DNA from: Nemertoderma westbladi
Lineage: Eukaryota > Xenacoelomorpha > Nemertodermatida > Nemertodermatidae
Reading direction: 5' to 3'
Assembly: GCA_032718475.1 (NCBI GenBank)
Contig: JAUCBJ010000199.1
Location: 1-35,499, forward strand
Length of the DNA stretch: 35,499 nucleotides
Positions 1 through 11,656 of the stretch are shown here, piece after piece (the first letter of the stretch is position 1; each line of letters begins with the position of its first letter). A model generated the notes under the pieces. The model was not told where the DNA came from, ran no database searches, and saw only the letters and a list, made by a program, of their open reading frames with translations. The position numbers and the translations under genes were made by a program.

Positions 1-324
1 CTAATCGAATGTGCCTATCAACCACTTTACAACACAAATATAATGCCTACACTAATTATTCTCGGAAAGCACTGTACACTAAACCCTAAATTAGGTACGA
101 GTACTTGTACAACAGATAATCAGTAATTAAATATACTTGAACAGCTAAAAGAACCACGGCATCTGCTGGAGTGACCGATGCACAAAATCACCAGTCTTTA
201 CCTACGCCAAGCAGCCCGTGTAGTACCGAGGTTAATTTAACTATAGCGGTATGTATAACAAACACAATTACTGTAGGAACAAACTTGGGGACTTGAATGT
301 TGCGAATAATCGCATAAACTCTGA
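1..324. other. No gene recognised
   Basis: No open frame of note, RNA gene or clear element is visible. The stretch precedes the 287-bp tandem array and may hold a strongly diverged copy of its unit. Confidence 0.5.
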
Positions 325-1250
325 ATAGTAAATATTACGCTACGCGTACAAACCACTCAAACAAAAATGCAGACTAAATACTGACAGACTACTATCAAGC
401 CTAAATAAACTACAGGACATGCAGACTCCGAAATAGTTAGGTAGTATGCGTTCTAACCCAGTAGTACGACTTATTCTTTAATTGGGGGTTTACTTTACAG
501 CAATGGCTACCCCATCTTCCCAACCGTTCTTTATCGGACAAGGGCTCTACACACACTGCAATCCGTTCAGACCTAATAACAGACAGACAACTATCCAGCC
601 CACAAATTATCTAAATGATATTATACGCTACCTGTACAGACTACACAAACAAAGTACAGACCAAACGATGGCAGACTACTCTCAAGCCTAAATAAACTAC
701 AGGACATGCAGACTCCGAAATAGTTAGGTAGTATGCGTTCTAACCCAGTAGTACGACTTATTCTTTAATTGGGGGTTTACTTTACAGCAATGGCTACCCC
801 AACTTCCCAACCGTTCTTTATCGGACAAGGGCTCTACACACACTGCAATCCGTTCAGACCTAATAACAGACAGACAACTATCCAGCCCACAAATTATCTA
901 AATGATATTATACGCTACCTGTACAGACTACACAAACAAAGTACAGACCAAACGATGGCAGACTACTCTCAAGCCTAAATAAACTAGAGGACATGCAGAC
1001 TCCGAAATAGTTAGGTAGTATGCGTTCTAACCCAGTAGTACGACTTATTCTTTAATTGGGGGTTTACTTTACAGCAATGGCTACCCCAACTTCCCAACCG
1101 TTCTTTATCGGACAGGTGACCTACACACACTGCAATTCGTTCGGACTTAACAGCAATCAGACAACAGCTCAGCCTACAAATCGTCTGTACAATATGATCA
1201 GGCTTACACGCCTTCTGTTCAATACTGGCCTACAAATAAATAAAACTTGA
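325..1250. repeat. Tandem array, 287-bp unit, about 3 copies
   Basis: The landmark attgggggtttactttacag recurs at about 481, 768 and 1055, giving an exact 287-bp period. The first two full copies differ at only a few bases. The third keeps the first 80 or so bases and then diverges, and a degenerate part-copy precedes the array from about 325. One frame happens to stay open for 64-69 codons in each copy, starting at TTG. With no Met start and no recognisable domain I read this as satellite-like DNA, not a gene family. Confidence 0.9.
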
Positions 1251-2687
1251 CAGAAATAAGTAAATATCTCAATAAAAAACCAGGGCTGCAGTCCCTGATT
1301 AATTATTAAGGCCTACTGGTATATAATAATCAAAATCGAATAATACTGCTGTAGGTACCGGTCCGGATGATCAGGCAGTCAGGCCTACTGGTTACCGGTC
1401 GACCGGTACTTTCGACTTTATTGCTTACTGCAATAAAGAAGCTATATCCTTTAATGTTCGCGCTTTCAGACCTTTGGCAGTTTAACCTGCCAAATTAAGA
1501 TGTCTTCTAGATATTAAATCGCTTTTTAGCCTATGACAAGTATTTGATTCACTACACTAGTCGAAACCAATCTGTGCGCGACCATTCACCCGCTGGATAT
1601 TCCCGGGAGATTGGGTTCGACGGTTTAATTTTATTGCTATGTAAGCCTAATGTATTATTCGACTGACGGTATTATATAATCTCTGACAATATTATTCACC
1701 TTCGGGAATATTAACAGTTCCTTTAGGACGTGGCGCTTTATCTATATAAACAGAGTTATGACTTAAACTACTCACAACGATATGGCTTAATTATAATTCA
1801 CATATATGGCGCATTCTTTAGGAATTGCTTCTTTAACAGACTCACTCATACACAATGCTGCACAATACTGCACACTAATCTGCCAATCTTCACTGATTTT
1901 AGTCACATATAAAAGGAACACAGACTGACTCATGTAGGGTCTATCAAATAACATTAGATTCACTTCAAACCACTTTAACATAAGTCACAATCGTTATTGG
2001 TAACCTTTCTCTCTTACCTTCGGTATATCAAGAATATTGGGTTTTCGGGGTTATTTCTCGTTATTCCAATATAATAATTCATCAACCAATATAATGAATA
2101 ACCGACAACAAATAGCAGTACACAGTATCGATTGAGCAGGTAATTTTAGCAGTTTCAGCAGTTATTAAAAGCCGTGTGTCAGCAGTCAGTGTATTCCCAG
2201 ATCAGTGATTCCATGAGTTTGATCGGTATGTCAGTTAAAGGATATATGCCCTTATAATTAAACCTACTAGTGTAAGACTAAAAACTGAAAACACGGAGGT
2301 GCCAAAAGCCGGTTCTTAGGCTCTGGGCAAAAAACATAACACTGAACTACTGAGTTTCTGTATATACCTCCAACACAGAGACAACAAACGCTCTGATTGG
2401 TCAACCTGAACAACGAGAGAACAAAGAAACAAAGAAACGTCGACGTGGCAATATCAGCTGCTAGCCGTCGTCATGGTAGCGACACTGTTTCAAAGTATCC
2501 AGCTATTGCGTCACGAGATTGTGGATTATGTCCTCTACAGTACAAATACAGTACAAATACATAAGAAATGACTTTTATGTCCTCTAAAACACCAGTACAG
2601 CAAGGACACGGCCTTTTTATGCCTGGCAAACCAACTACAGAGTACTTTAAGGGAAAATAACCGGCTAATTACGCAAAAGCTTTTACA
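1251..2687. other. AT-rich non-coding stretch, nothing recognised
   Basis: Only short overlapping open frames occur (for example around 1730-1980 on both strands), without known motifs. A run of CCGGT/GACCGG words lies near 1357-1405. The part around 2380-2560 is less AT-rich and has a CCAAT-like word on the minus strand, but no transcript start can be supported. Confidence 0.4.
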
Positions 2688-2709
2688 GGGGGGGGGGGGG
2701 GGGGGGGGG
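2688..2709. repeat. Poly-G tract (22 G)
   Basis: An uninterrupted run of 22 G, followed 20 bases later by a shorter G run. Tracts of this kind recur at 4879-4903 (C), 6355-6386, 17561-17576 and 18723-18778. Confidence 0.95.
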
Positions 2710-2774
2710 TCGCTAAGTGCGTCTTTGGGAGGGGGGTAACAGCACGGGACGATACTTCCATTGATTTATCCACA

Positions 2775-3600
2775 TTAGTACAAACATAAGAATCTGGATA
2801 AGTCTGTTATAATTGGAACGTCCGACACCATAATTCCGACACAAAACGTCCGACACCATTTAATTTACAATCAAACTGCAAAAACTGTGCGTTAGATTGA
2901 TGATATTACAAAAGTTGATATATATTAGTTAAACACATAGTTGCAGATTATTGTGGTTAACCATAATTTAACCATTTAGCACCACATAAAAAGTTTTCGA
3001 GAAATAAGTGATAAAAAAATGTACAGTTCGATAAACATGCCATAATTTGAAAAGTTGTGAACGAAATTATTTTAATTTTCTACCCCCGTAAAGCAGAGAT
3101 GTTGTTTAAGACAAAGCGAATATGAACCCTCGCATTCATTACCAACAAAGTACAAATAAAAGAACCTGGATTAGTGGGCAAATCCCAACGTCCGACACCA
3201 AAAGTCCGACACCATTTCAATTCCAATCAAACTACAAAAACTGTATGTTAGATTTAGGATATTACAAAGGTTGGATTAATACTAGGTAGCCAAATAGTTG
3301 CTGATCACTGTGGTTAGCCAAAATTTGCAAAACCTCTCATCGGCACTGTTACACGAATGTTTTAATTTTTAGCCAAAAATTACTGTCCCAAAACTCAAAC
3401 GTCCGACACCCACATTTTAAACTCGAATTTCTAGTAGTTTTCAGTGGACTCATTATGTGTTCTCATATATAGCTTCGAATTTGCGGAAGTATAAGCATTA
3501 CTCTGATTGACCTTGAATTAACAACTTCCTATAAATAGTAAAAAACAACCGAAAATTTGGGTTTGCCCCAACGTCCGACACCATGGAATTGACCATTTAT
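2775..3600. repeat. Repeat region with dispersed AACGTCCGACACC motif
   Basis: The 13-base word AACGTCCGACACC occurs at 2817, 2845, 3187, 3398 and 3570, with a shortened form near 3203. Around the first and third sites about 200 bp is directly duplicated (2775-2985 and 3145-3330), with roughly three quarters of bases shared by eye. No coding potential is seen. It may be part of an unclassified non-autonomous element or a decayed satellite. Confidence 0.75.
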
Positions 3601-4476
3601 TAAAATTTGTGTTTATAACCAATCACACAACCATCAATCGGTTAGTAATGTCTGGCACTAAGGCCGCACACCCCTTTACTGAATGAAAAAATCTATGGGG
3701 GTTTTCGGGGTCGGTGATTTCATTTCCGACATCATTTGTAAGGTTTGGTGGAATCTAGTCTGTCTGTCTGATGGTTTGTCTATTTGTAGGTCTATAACTT
3801 CTTAAATTTAAGCGCACAAATGGGTAGACAAAAGACAGCGATAACTCGAGAACTAAATAAGATCTCGCTAAAATAGCGAGAAAATATTAGCGAGTAAAAA
3901 TGTGTGACTGGACAATTACAATTAATTTTGTCTCGATAGCGATTGGACAAATTTTATTGTAGGAAAGATAGAAAGAGTATTAAGGGGGAACCCAACCAAC
4001 GCAGACTCCTCAAGAGGATGCGTCAAGAATCAAAAGCGATAAGAGCTTTTTTATAAATTAATTTTAAACTGTAATTCAAAATGGATGCTTACGATTTGCT
4101 TTTGCGTCATTAACAGAAGAAGGAACAGAAAATACAAGTATTATGGCTGCATCCCTTGAGGCTCAGCCTAGCAGTCCAACACACGCAGTCCAGGTCCAGC
4201 AACAAGACTGTAGACTAAACGTAATACTACAAGCCCTGCACTGTAGGAGTTTATATAATACAGAACAATTTATCATTTGCTCAGTATAATTAATTGTACA
4301 GTTATATTAATTATGTAGGTAGGTAGGTAGGTGAGCCCTAGAGCTCTTAAATTGACAAATAATAATATAAAATTGTATATGTGTTTAACATCCATAGATT
4401 GTATAAATTAATAAGTAATTAAACAGGACTAAGGATGATCCAACTCTATAGCAAATGGAGCAGAAAAAATAAATTC
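3601..4476. other. Non-coding stretch with a short microsatellite
   Basis: Nothing gene-like is seen. It contains a TAGG microsatellite at 4315-4332 and a small inverted repeat (ctcgctaaaatagcgag) near 3865. Confidence 0.4.
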
Positions 4477-4547
4477 GCCACCAGCGGGGATTGAACCCGC
4501 GTCTCCCGATAAACGTTCAGGTATGCTAACCACTACACCTCCGTGGT
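4477..4547 (-). tRNA. tRNA-like sequence, probably degenerate (anticodon GTT position)
   Basis: On the minus strand a 71-nt cloverleaf can be drawn: acceptor stem with two mismatches, D-arm with AGTGGTTAG, a five-pair anticodon stem (CCTGA/TCGGG) with a 7-nt loop, and a perfect T-arm (GCGGG TTCAATC CCCGC). A T-run follows about 10 bases downstream, as for RNA polymerase III. The anticodon would be GTT (Asn), but the base before it is C and not the near-universal T, and the acceptor mispairs. It is therefore more likely a tRNA pseudogene or a SINE head than a working gene. Confidence 0.5.
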
Positions 4548-4597
4548 GTATAACTAGTATAAGTATAACTCTATAAGTTATAAGTATAAATGTATAG

Positions 4598-4774
4598 TAT
4601 AACTCCTTCGAGAATCTTTCCGAAAATGCAAATTGTGGATATTGGTCTATATGATCTAGATGAAAGTACTGGTCGATTCTTTCCTTTATAAATATTGGTT
4701 ATTAGAGTATTCCCAAAGAGAACTGGGATATCTCCATATCTGAGACATACATTGAACATGTCATCTATTAATGA
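4598..4774 (-). pseudogene. LINE reverse transcriptase fragment
   Basis: About 55 codons on the minus strand read as the N-terminal RT motifs of a CR1/Jockey-type non-LTR retrotransposon: a 'G-x-I-P' turn, then IYKGK, then SYRPIS and a GKILE helix. This block normally sits upstream of the catalytic Asp motif; here nothing follows it. It is a short relic between the tRNA-like sequence and the TTAA element. Confidence 0.7.
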
Positions 4775-4820
4775 CGTATTAAATGACTATTAGTGACTAT
4801 TAATGACTATTAATGAATGA

Positions 4821-6399
4821 CTATTAGTACCGGGCTATAAAATGTTGTACAAATACCGGGGGAGGGGGGTCATATTGACCCCCCCCCCCCCCCCCCCCCC
4901 CCCTCTAAAATCTACAAATAGTTACGAAAACGTCTGATTTTTTGTTTGTACGTAGGTATCACTTGTCTGGATCCGACCGAAAAAAGTATTTTTCGAAAAA
5001 ATGTACAGGGGTGGTTATATTGCAGCACCAAAATTACAAGTAGTGCACAATTTTCACCAAATTTGAAAGTTACATTTTCAGCTAATTATTTTTCAATACA
5101 GGTTTTCTGGGGTGCAAAATACATTGGAAAATATTAAAAAATGATATGATTACTATAACTGGCTGTTTAGTCCTCTCTGCGTAGGAAAAAAATGAAAAAA
5201 ACAAGTAACCAGCACTTTTCAGTTAGAACACAAAATTTTTAATTCACTTATACATACGATGCTATAAATTCACATTTTCAGGTTTTCGAGGGCGCTGATT
5301 CTAATGGAATACATTTCTAATATGCCAGATCATTGCTACTTGTATTTTTCGGCGTAATTTGGAAAATTTTGGTGCTAGAACCAAATTTCGTACCCATCAC
5401 CAAAAAGTACAAGTTTGCGATGTCCAGTGCTGTTTTTATTGATTCCATCGGATTCAGGACCCTCATAAACCCGTATAACGCAAGAAACAAGGTGATACTA
5501 TCTACTTATTAATTTGCATATTTTCCAAAATTTGGTGCTGGCACAACAATTTTGACCCACCGGCGAAAAATACAAGTTTGAGAACTCTTATGAAATTTTT
5601 ACTGATTCCATTGAATTCAGAACCATCACAAACCCGTATAACGCAAGAAACAAGGTGACACAATCAATTTATATATTTGATGGTTTTCAAAATTTGGTGC
5701 TAGCACCACATTTTGCACCCAATCCGAAAAATACAAGTTTGAGATGTCTAGTTCGATAATTATATTTTCCATTGAATTCAGAAAAGCCATAAACCTCTAA
5801 AACGCAAGAAATAAATTGTCACAAGCAATTTTATCTATTGAATGGATTTTCAAAATTTCGTGCTAGCACCAAAATTTGCACACAGCACCGAAAAATACAA
5901 GTTTGATACGCTTGGAGCAACTCGTATATATTTCATCGAATCCAGAAACCCAAAAAACCCCAATTGCGTAAAAAACAAGTTTCAAACGATCAATTTACAA
6001 AATTGACTTACTTCAAAATTTGGTGCTGGCACCAAAATTTGGCACCCACCGAAAAAAACATGTTTGAAATTTCTAAATCAATTTATATGAATTCCATCAA
6101 ATTTCTAACACCAAAAAACCGGTGTAAATCAAAAATAGAGATGTTACAATTCATATTTAATGAAATGTAATTTTCAAAAAACGTCTCAAAAAAAGTGCCA
6201 AAAGTAGGGTTAAAAAATGGTGCTATAACTCGAAAAGTACCCAATATTTTTGAAAACGGTTTTCACTACTAGGAAGACAATAGATTTTTAGGAAAAGTCT
6301 TAAAATTTCAGATTCCCAACTGCGTTTGTTTCAGAATTATAATAAAAAAACCACGGGGGGGGGGTCATATTGACCCCCCCCCCCCCGGGTTTAATAGGG
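4821..6399. mobile_element. Non-autonomous TTAA (piggyBac-like) element, copy A
   Basis: The right end reads AATAGGG followed by TTAA at 6400-6403. The left end begins ctattagtaccggg, matching the better preserved left end of copy B at 18680 (TTAA then CCCTATTAGTACCGGG). Just inside both ends lies a mirror motif, G-run TCATATTGA C-run (about 4864-4884 and 6355-6386), with the C-run grown to 25 bases at the left end. No transposase is encoded; the interior is mostly a 162-bp tandem array. The left TTAA/CCC is lost in a small gactatta-type repeat expansion. Assignment to the piggyBac group rests on TTAA, the CCCT start and the GGGGTCA/TGACCCC motif. Confidence 0.7.
5240..6180. repeat. Tandem array, about 162-bp unit, about 5 copies
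   Basis: The landmark aaaaatacaagttt (with variants) recurs at about 5403, 5566, 5727, 5889 and 6052, so the spacing is 161-163 bp. Each unit also carries an AAATTTGGTGCTAGCACC-like inverted repeat and a 'cgcaagaaacaaggtg' segment. Copies are clearly diverged. The array fills the interior of TTAA element copy A. Confidence 0.85.
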
Positions 6400-6424
6400 T
6401 TAATAACCACTTATGCAACCGAAG

Positions 6425-6970
6425 ACCTGATCGTAAAATGTTAAACGTGCGACGGAGATATACCCAAACATTAAGCGAATTTACATACAGTCCGCAACAA
6501 ATGACCTCGATCACCCAGGAGGTCTGAGTATGATCATTACAAACATGTCCAAAGCGATTAAACTAGCCAAGGAACGCAGGATTAACGTGCGGTTAGTTGT
6601 ATCGTCAGTTCTTCCGAGAAGGGATATGTCGGTGCTCACGGTAAACAACCGTATCCGCAGAATGTGCGAACATCAATCTGCCATTCTTGCGGATCACAAA
6701 CTGGTCACATGTGATCACTTATACGAAAATAAACATATAAAGGAGAAATTTATAAAGATAATCGGAAAAACTATTAAGACAAGTTTATTCGCACGAACAC
6801 AGAGACTGAAACAGCAACCGAATAATCAAGTCGCACCAATAATACGCTGCAGAGCTATCCCTGGACAATGCGCGAGCACATACAGCCAGATCCTAAGAAC
6901 ATCCCACCGCACAACCGGCCAGCGCCACACACTTCTTCCCACTCCACCGGCGATAAACAACGGCAACTAG
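6425..6970 (+). pseudogene. LINE ORF1 fragment with SGNH/GDSL esterase-like domain
   Basis: The open frame starts just after a stop near 6425 and an ATG occurs at 6530. Before the ATG, in frame, is ATNDL (consensus GTND, SGNH block III). After it come a helix, the strand-turn VVSSVLPRRD, and near the end DHLYENKH, which fits the block V Asp-x-x-His position. This SGNH hydrolase-like domain is known from ORF1 of CR1-group and related LINEs. The N-terminal part with the nucleophile Ser is missing, being cut by or lost next to the TTAA element ending at 6399. The Pro/Thr-rich tail after about codon 95 is not recognised. Confidence 0.65.
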
Positions 6971-8061
6971 CGTATACGATGTACACTCCTCGCGACCCCG
7001 CAACAAAACGAGCTAACTCTGCCACCAGTCGCAGGTGGAGTAACCAATATGGAAGATCCAATACCACAGTGTTTACCTTCCTGCGAGAAGGTGGTCATAC
7101 CCGAGAAGGCCACTGACAAACAAGTGACCAGCCGAATCACAACAATGATATCACTATTGCAGCTTCTAGCATAAACGAAGCTCTATCGATAAACGCCATG
7201 ATCAACAATATAATAGCCACGTGAAAATACGGCTTTTTAAATAGAATCTTTATCTTTCAAATTACTACCTAACGATAATTACAATAGTAATTTTTTAAAA
7301 ACATATAATCAACTATTACTACCTTTCAGCTCATATATATCTGCCCAGCGGTGTCTAAAATATATGCTTTGGCTCTCAGCTGCAATATAGTCGTGATAGC
7401 GTGCAATCTGCAACAACATAGAAAGATAGCATACCAGCTTTTTATTGATGATATAAATAACTTTTAACACGCCCTTTATTTTTTGCTGTTATTAGGATTC
7501 TGGGTTCGTCAAGTACAAGTACATTGTACTTGACTTTTTTAACAAACTGTACTTATTATATAGTTCAGCTATATTGGGTTGTGTTTATTTTTTCTGTAGT
7601 TTTGTTTGTATATTGGTTACATTTACTAGTGCATTAACTACTCTAATTAGGGCATACTTTTATCAGTCAATTATTTTATTGTTTTATTGTGCGTGCAGGG
7701 GTGAGGTCTGGTGGCCTTTGTTCGCGGTAGCTGCTGTGATTGGCGGAACGGGCATCGGCGACTACACCTATACTACCCAAGTTTATCACAATATTAGACT
7801 TATCAGCATAACAATCTTTATCATTATAGTACACGTACAATATAATCTAACAAATATAATATACCATTTCCATAACAAATGCATAATTTTACTTAAATAT
7901 ATACTATTATATAATAGGAAAAACAAAAATTACCAGCAGATTAATAAAATGGATAGACATCTTAACCGAAAACGCAAATCAAATCCAAAACAAATCACAA
8001 AACAAATACAAAAAACAAATCCTCTTTAATTTAACAATAATGACTGGCCACACACGTTTAA
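6971..8061. other. No gene recognised; one hairpin
   Basis: Open frames at 6868-7116 and 7574-8029 show no known motif; the second is hydrophobic and AT-rich with a TTG start, so it is unsupported. A perfect 11-bp stem with a 5-nt loop (arms 7508-7518 and 7524-7534, gtcaagtacaa) is followed by T6. Confidence 0.4.
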
Positions 8062-9435
8062 ATCAGTTTTTTAGCAGTTAAGGCTGCATCTAGATCCCTG
8101 AACAGGCAGTACTCTGCTAATCTACAGGAGCTAATAAACCAACAGGTTGATGCCATCAATGATGCTGACGACAGCAGGCAATCATCACAGGCATGGAAAT
8201 CGATCAATCTGCTTACTGGGCGGAAAAGCCAACCAACCACCAAGGTTAAGGCTGAATCACCAGCCGATCGCCTCAATGGTTGGAAGGCCCACTTTGAAAA
8301 GCTCCTCAATAATGACAGGGTATTGCCTGATAACTTTATAGAAGTAAAAGTGTCTGAGTCCGTACTCCCAGATATTCCCATTGGAGATATCTCCTTTACA
8401 GAAGTGAAGGCTGCTGCAAAGAGCATTAAGACCAATTGTGCCAGTGGAGTAGATGGTGTTCCCCCTGAGGTCTTTAAAATACCTGAGTGTTTAAAGCTCA
8501 TCTATCCCATCATAGTAGACATGTACCGAACAACAAGAGTCCCACAAGAAATGAAAACAAATAAGTTGGAGCCAGTTCCCAAGAAGGGCAACCTAACACT
8601 ATATGGATCTTTTCGGGGAATCTCATTGATCTCGATTGCTGCAAAGCTATACAATAGAATTCTATTAAATCTTATCAGGGATCCCATTGAGAGACTGCTC
8701 CGTGGAAATCAGAATGGGTTCCGTAAAGGTCGTGGGACCATGGAGCCCATTTTGGCACTTAGAAGGATAATTGAAGAGTTATCAAAAAAGAAAGACAGGC
8801 ATCTGGCTGTTATCTTTGTTGACTTCTTCAAGGCCTTTGATTCAGTCTCTCGCTCACGTATGTTCAGCATACTTTCATTATATGGGATTCCTGATGAAAC
8901 TATTGCAGCAATCAGATCAGTATACGATGGTTCAACAACATTTGTGTCTACTTTTGACGGTGACACAGAACCATTTGAAGTGTTATGGGGCGTCCTCCAA
9001 GGAGACACACTTGCACCATTCTTGTTCATTATTGTGGTTGACTATGTTCTACGCATGTCCTTAGATCATGATGGGCTGATGATAACTCCACCTACTGGCT
9101 CCAGAAGTCGAGGAAATCCTGCCAAGTACCTAACTGATCTAGACTTTGCTGATGACTTAGGAGTACTCTCAGAATCATTAGAGGGAGCCCAACGGCTCCT
9201 CAGCTCATTAGAACATGCTGCTTCTAGTGTTGGTCTTTTTATTAACTCCAGAAAGACCAAAATTCTGACAGTTAACTTTGAAAGTCCTCAGCAAGTCTCT
9301 GATCGGATGAGCATAAGCTCAAAGGATGGTATGCTTGAGCATGTGGACGACTTCTGTTACCTGGGATCATGGATCCGGAAGTCAGGTGAGGACCTTCGAA
9401 TACGTAAGGGAAAGGCATGGGCAGCGGGTGTATGA
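8062..9435 (+). pseudogene. 5'-truncated non-LTR retrotransposon reverse transcriptase (RTE-like)
   Basis: The frame is open from just after a TAA at 8059 to a TGA at 9433 (457 codons), with no internal stop. It lacks a true start; position 8323 is only a TTG. The first 85 codons are the linker upstream of the fingers (WKSINLLTGRK). RT motifs follow in order: SGVDGVPPEV, FRKGRGTMEPI, motif A VDFFKAFDS, motif B GVLQGDTLAPFLF, and motif C DLDFADD. A YLGS segment with the usual AWAA stretch ends the frame. The endonuclease half and the C-terminus are missing; the 3' side is fused to another LINE at about 9424. RTE-like is my best clade guess; Nimb/I-group is an alternative. Confidence 0.85.
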
Positions 9436-11656
9436 GAGGGACTATAGCAAATTCAATAAAGATCATTTCATTAGGGACATAAATAATGCAAATTGGAAAG
9501 GGGTATATACAGATGATGACATAAATATAAATTATGATTATTTTGAAAATGAAATAGAACAAATATTAAATAAGCACGCACCAATAAAAAGGAAATTAAT
9601 CCATAGAAATAGTAATATAAACAAAAACAATCCTTGGTGGAATGACGACCTAAAGCGACTCTCTGAAATAAAAAATTCTGCTCTAATTAAATGGCGCCAA
9701 TCAAAAAGTGAAGTAGACTACAATCTTTTCAAAAAAGCACGAAACTCGTTTAACTCATCAAATAGGAACTCATCAATCTAAAAATAACTACATAAAAAAT
9801 AAATTTCAATCATCTGAACATCCTCGAACCAAATGGAAAATAATAAATTCCATCCTAAATAAAACAGTTAGAATTTGCACTATAAAAGAGCTTATAGATA
9901 AAAAGGGAACTCTAATCAAATCAAATGAAAGAATAGCCAATTTGCTCAATTCAACATATATAGCGATGGCCGAATTTACAGGAATATCGCAAACAGTAAA
10001 TAAACTTAACAAATTCCATATATCACCGGACGTGGAAGGTCAGCCCTGCTTTAGTTTTCATAATACAGATGAACTAACGGTGGTGTATGAATACTTGTTA
10101 AAAATTAATATCAATAAATCTATAGGCCCATCAACATTACATCCAAGAATTATCAAACTAATTGCACCACAAATAGCTCGATCACTGGTATACCTAATTA
10201 ATAAATCAATCACTCATTCAATTTTTCCCACTAAATTAAAGTTCACCGAGATAACTCCGGTTTATAAAAAAGGCCAACAAGACGACCCTGAAAATTACAG
10301 GCCAATTGCAGTAACAACCACACTAGAAAAAGTATTTGAAAAAATAATTTATCAACAAATAATTAATTATTTAGATAGAAATAAGCTAATAAACACCACC
10401 CAATTTGGGTTTCGTAAAAACTACTCAACTAGAGATGCACTAATATTCGCCACGGAGTCGTGGAGATAAAGTCTAAATAATGGCAATTATGTAGCTATAG
10501 CAGCCCTTGATCTTAGTAAGGCATTTAATTCACTAAACCACGATATGCTGCTAAACAAACTATCGGACCTTGGTTTCCATACAACAGCTACAGTACTAAA
10601 CTAATAGGTAGTTTTTTGTACCCAAGATACCAAAGAGTTAAAACCAACGGCATTAAATCAACATGGCAAACTTCAGTAAGAGGAATCCCACAAGGGACTT
10701 TACTCGACCCACTGTTATTTTTAGCGTATGTAAATAAACTAAGTAATAAATCAGACTTAGGAATAGTGCAATATGCAGATGACACCTTGCTATATTGCAC
10801 CAGTGAAAATCCAAACATAACAACAGAATGATTAGCCAATAAAAGAAAAACTCTTAACCTGAAATTTAATGATCTACACTTACAGCTTAACAATAAAAAA
10901 ACAGAATTTATGTTAATATCACCAAAACCACGTTCAGATACAATTGACAAAATAAACATGCTTCTGCCAAATAACAAAAGGATACTACTTACAATCTCGC
11001 AATCACAATCGATAAAATATCTAGTTGTATACATCGACAATACAATGGAATGGCGTGAGCACATAAGGAATATTTCAAATAAAATGACTCATGCAATATC
11101 AGGTCTCCCTCAAATAAGGGGACAACTGACAAAGCAGTGCAAATTATATTTATACAAAACACTAGTATTACCACACCATAACTATTGCTGCGAAATTTTA
11201 ACATCACTCCATAATATTCATGGTTTCAAAGAACAACTATATTCTCTAGAAAAAATACAAAATTATGGTCTGCGGGTAGTATATAGCAAAAAAATACAGG
11301 ACTTAACAGGAACAGAGTTACGGTCACAATCAAAGTTGCCTACACTAAAGGCTCTAAGGGAACACTTTGCACTAAAATACTTCTACAGATATATATACAA
11401 TTTATCAAAGCCATTTAACGACCTTACTCTACCATTTTTAAATAGACAGAACTCACCAGTCATAAATGCAAGAACGCACAAAATTAAAACACCGCTATCG
11501 AAAAATAACAAAGGATATAATAGCATAATTTTAAGCATGATAAGACTATGGAACTCCCTAGATGATAATTTTCGTAGTATCACAAAATATAGCACATTTG
11601 AAAATACAATCAAAAAACACTATTACTCCTTATATGAACGAGACGCAATTACTTAG
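9424..11656 (+). pseudogene. Decayed CR1/Jockey-group LINE: linker, RT and C-terminus
   Basis: The reading starts with the post-endonuclease linker (YSKFNKDHF, NKHAPIKRK, PWWNDDLK), then RT: PVYKKG, NYRPIAV, QFGFRK, motif A ALDLSKAFNSLNHD, motif B GIPQGTLLDPLLF, motif C QYADDT. The typical C-terminal region up to the TAG at 11654-11656 follows. Lesions: a frameshift near 9780, TAA at 10467-10469, two stops plus a frameshift near 10602-10612, and TGA at 10829-10831. The catalytic YADD is kept, but the protein cannot be made. The APE endonuclease and ORF1 are absent. It runs straight on from the RTE-like fragment with no spacer. Confidence 0.85.

Noticed and set aside
482-1250. Three near-identical 64-69-codon ORFs
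   Set aside because: They begin at TTG, follow a 287-bp tandem repeat exactly and show no domain or coding signature.
7574-8029. 151-codon plus-strand ORF with a hydrophobic N-terminus
   Set aside because: TTG start, AT-driven composition and no family resemblance; not enough to call a gene.
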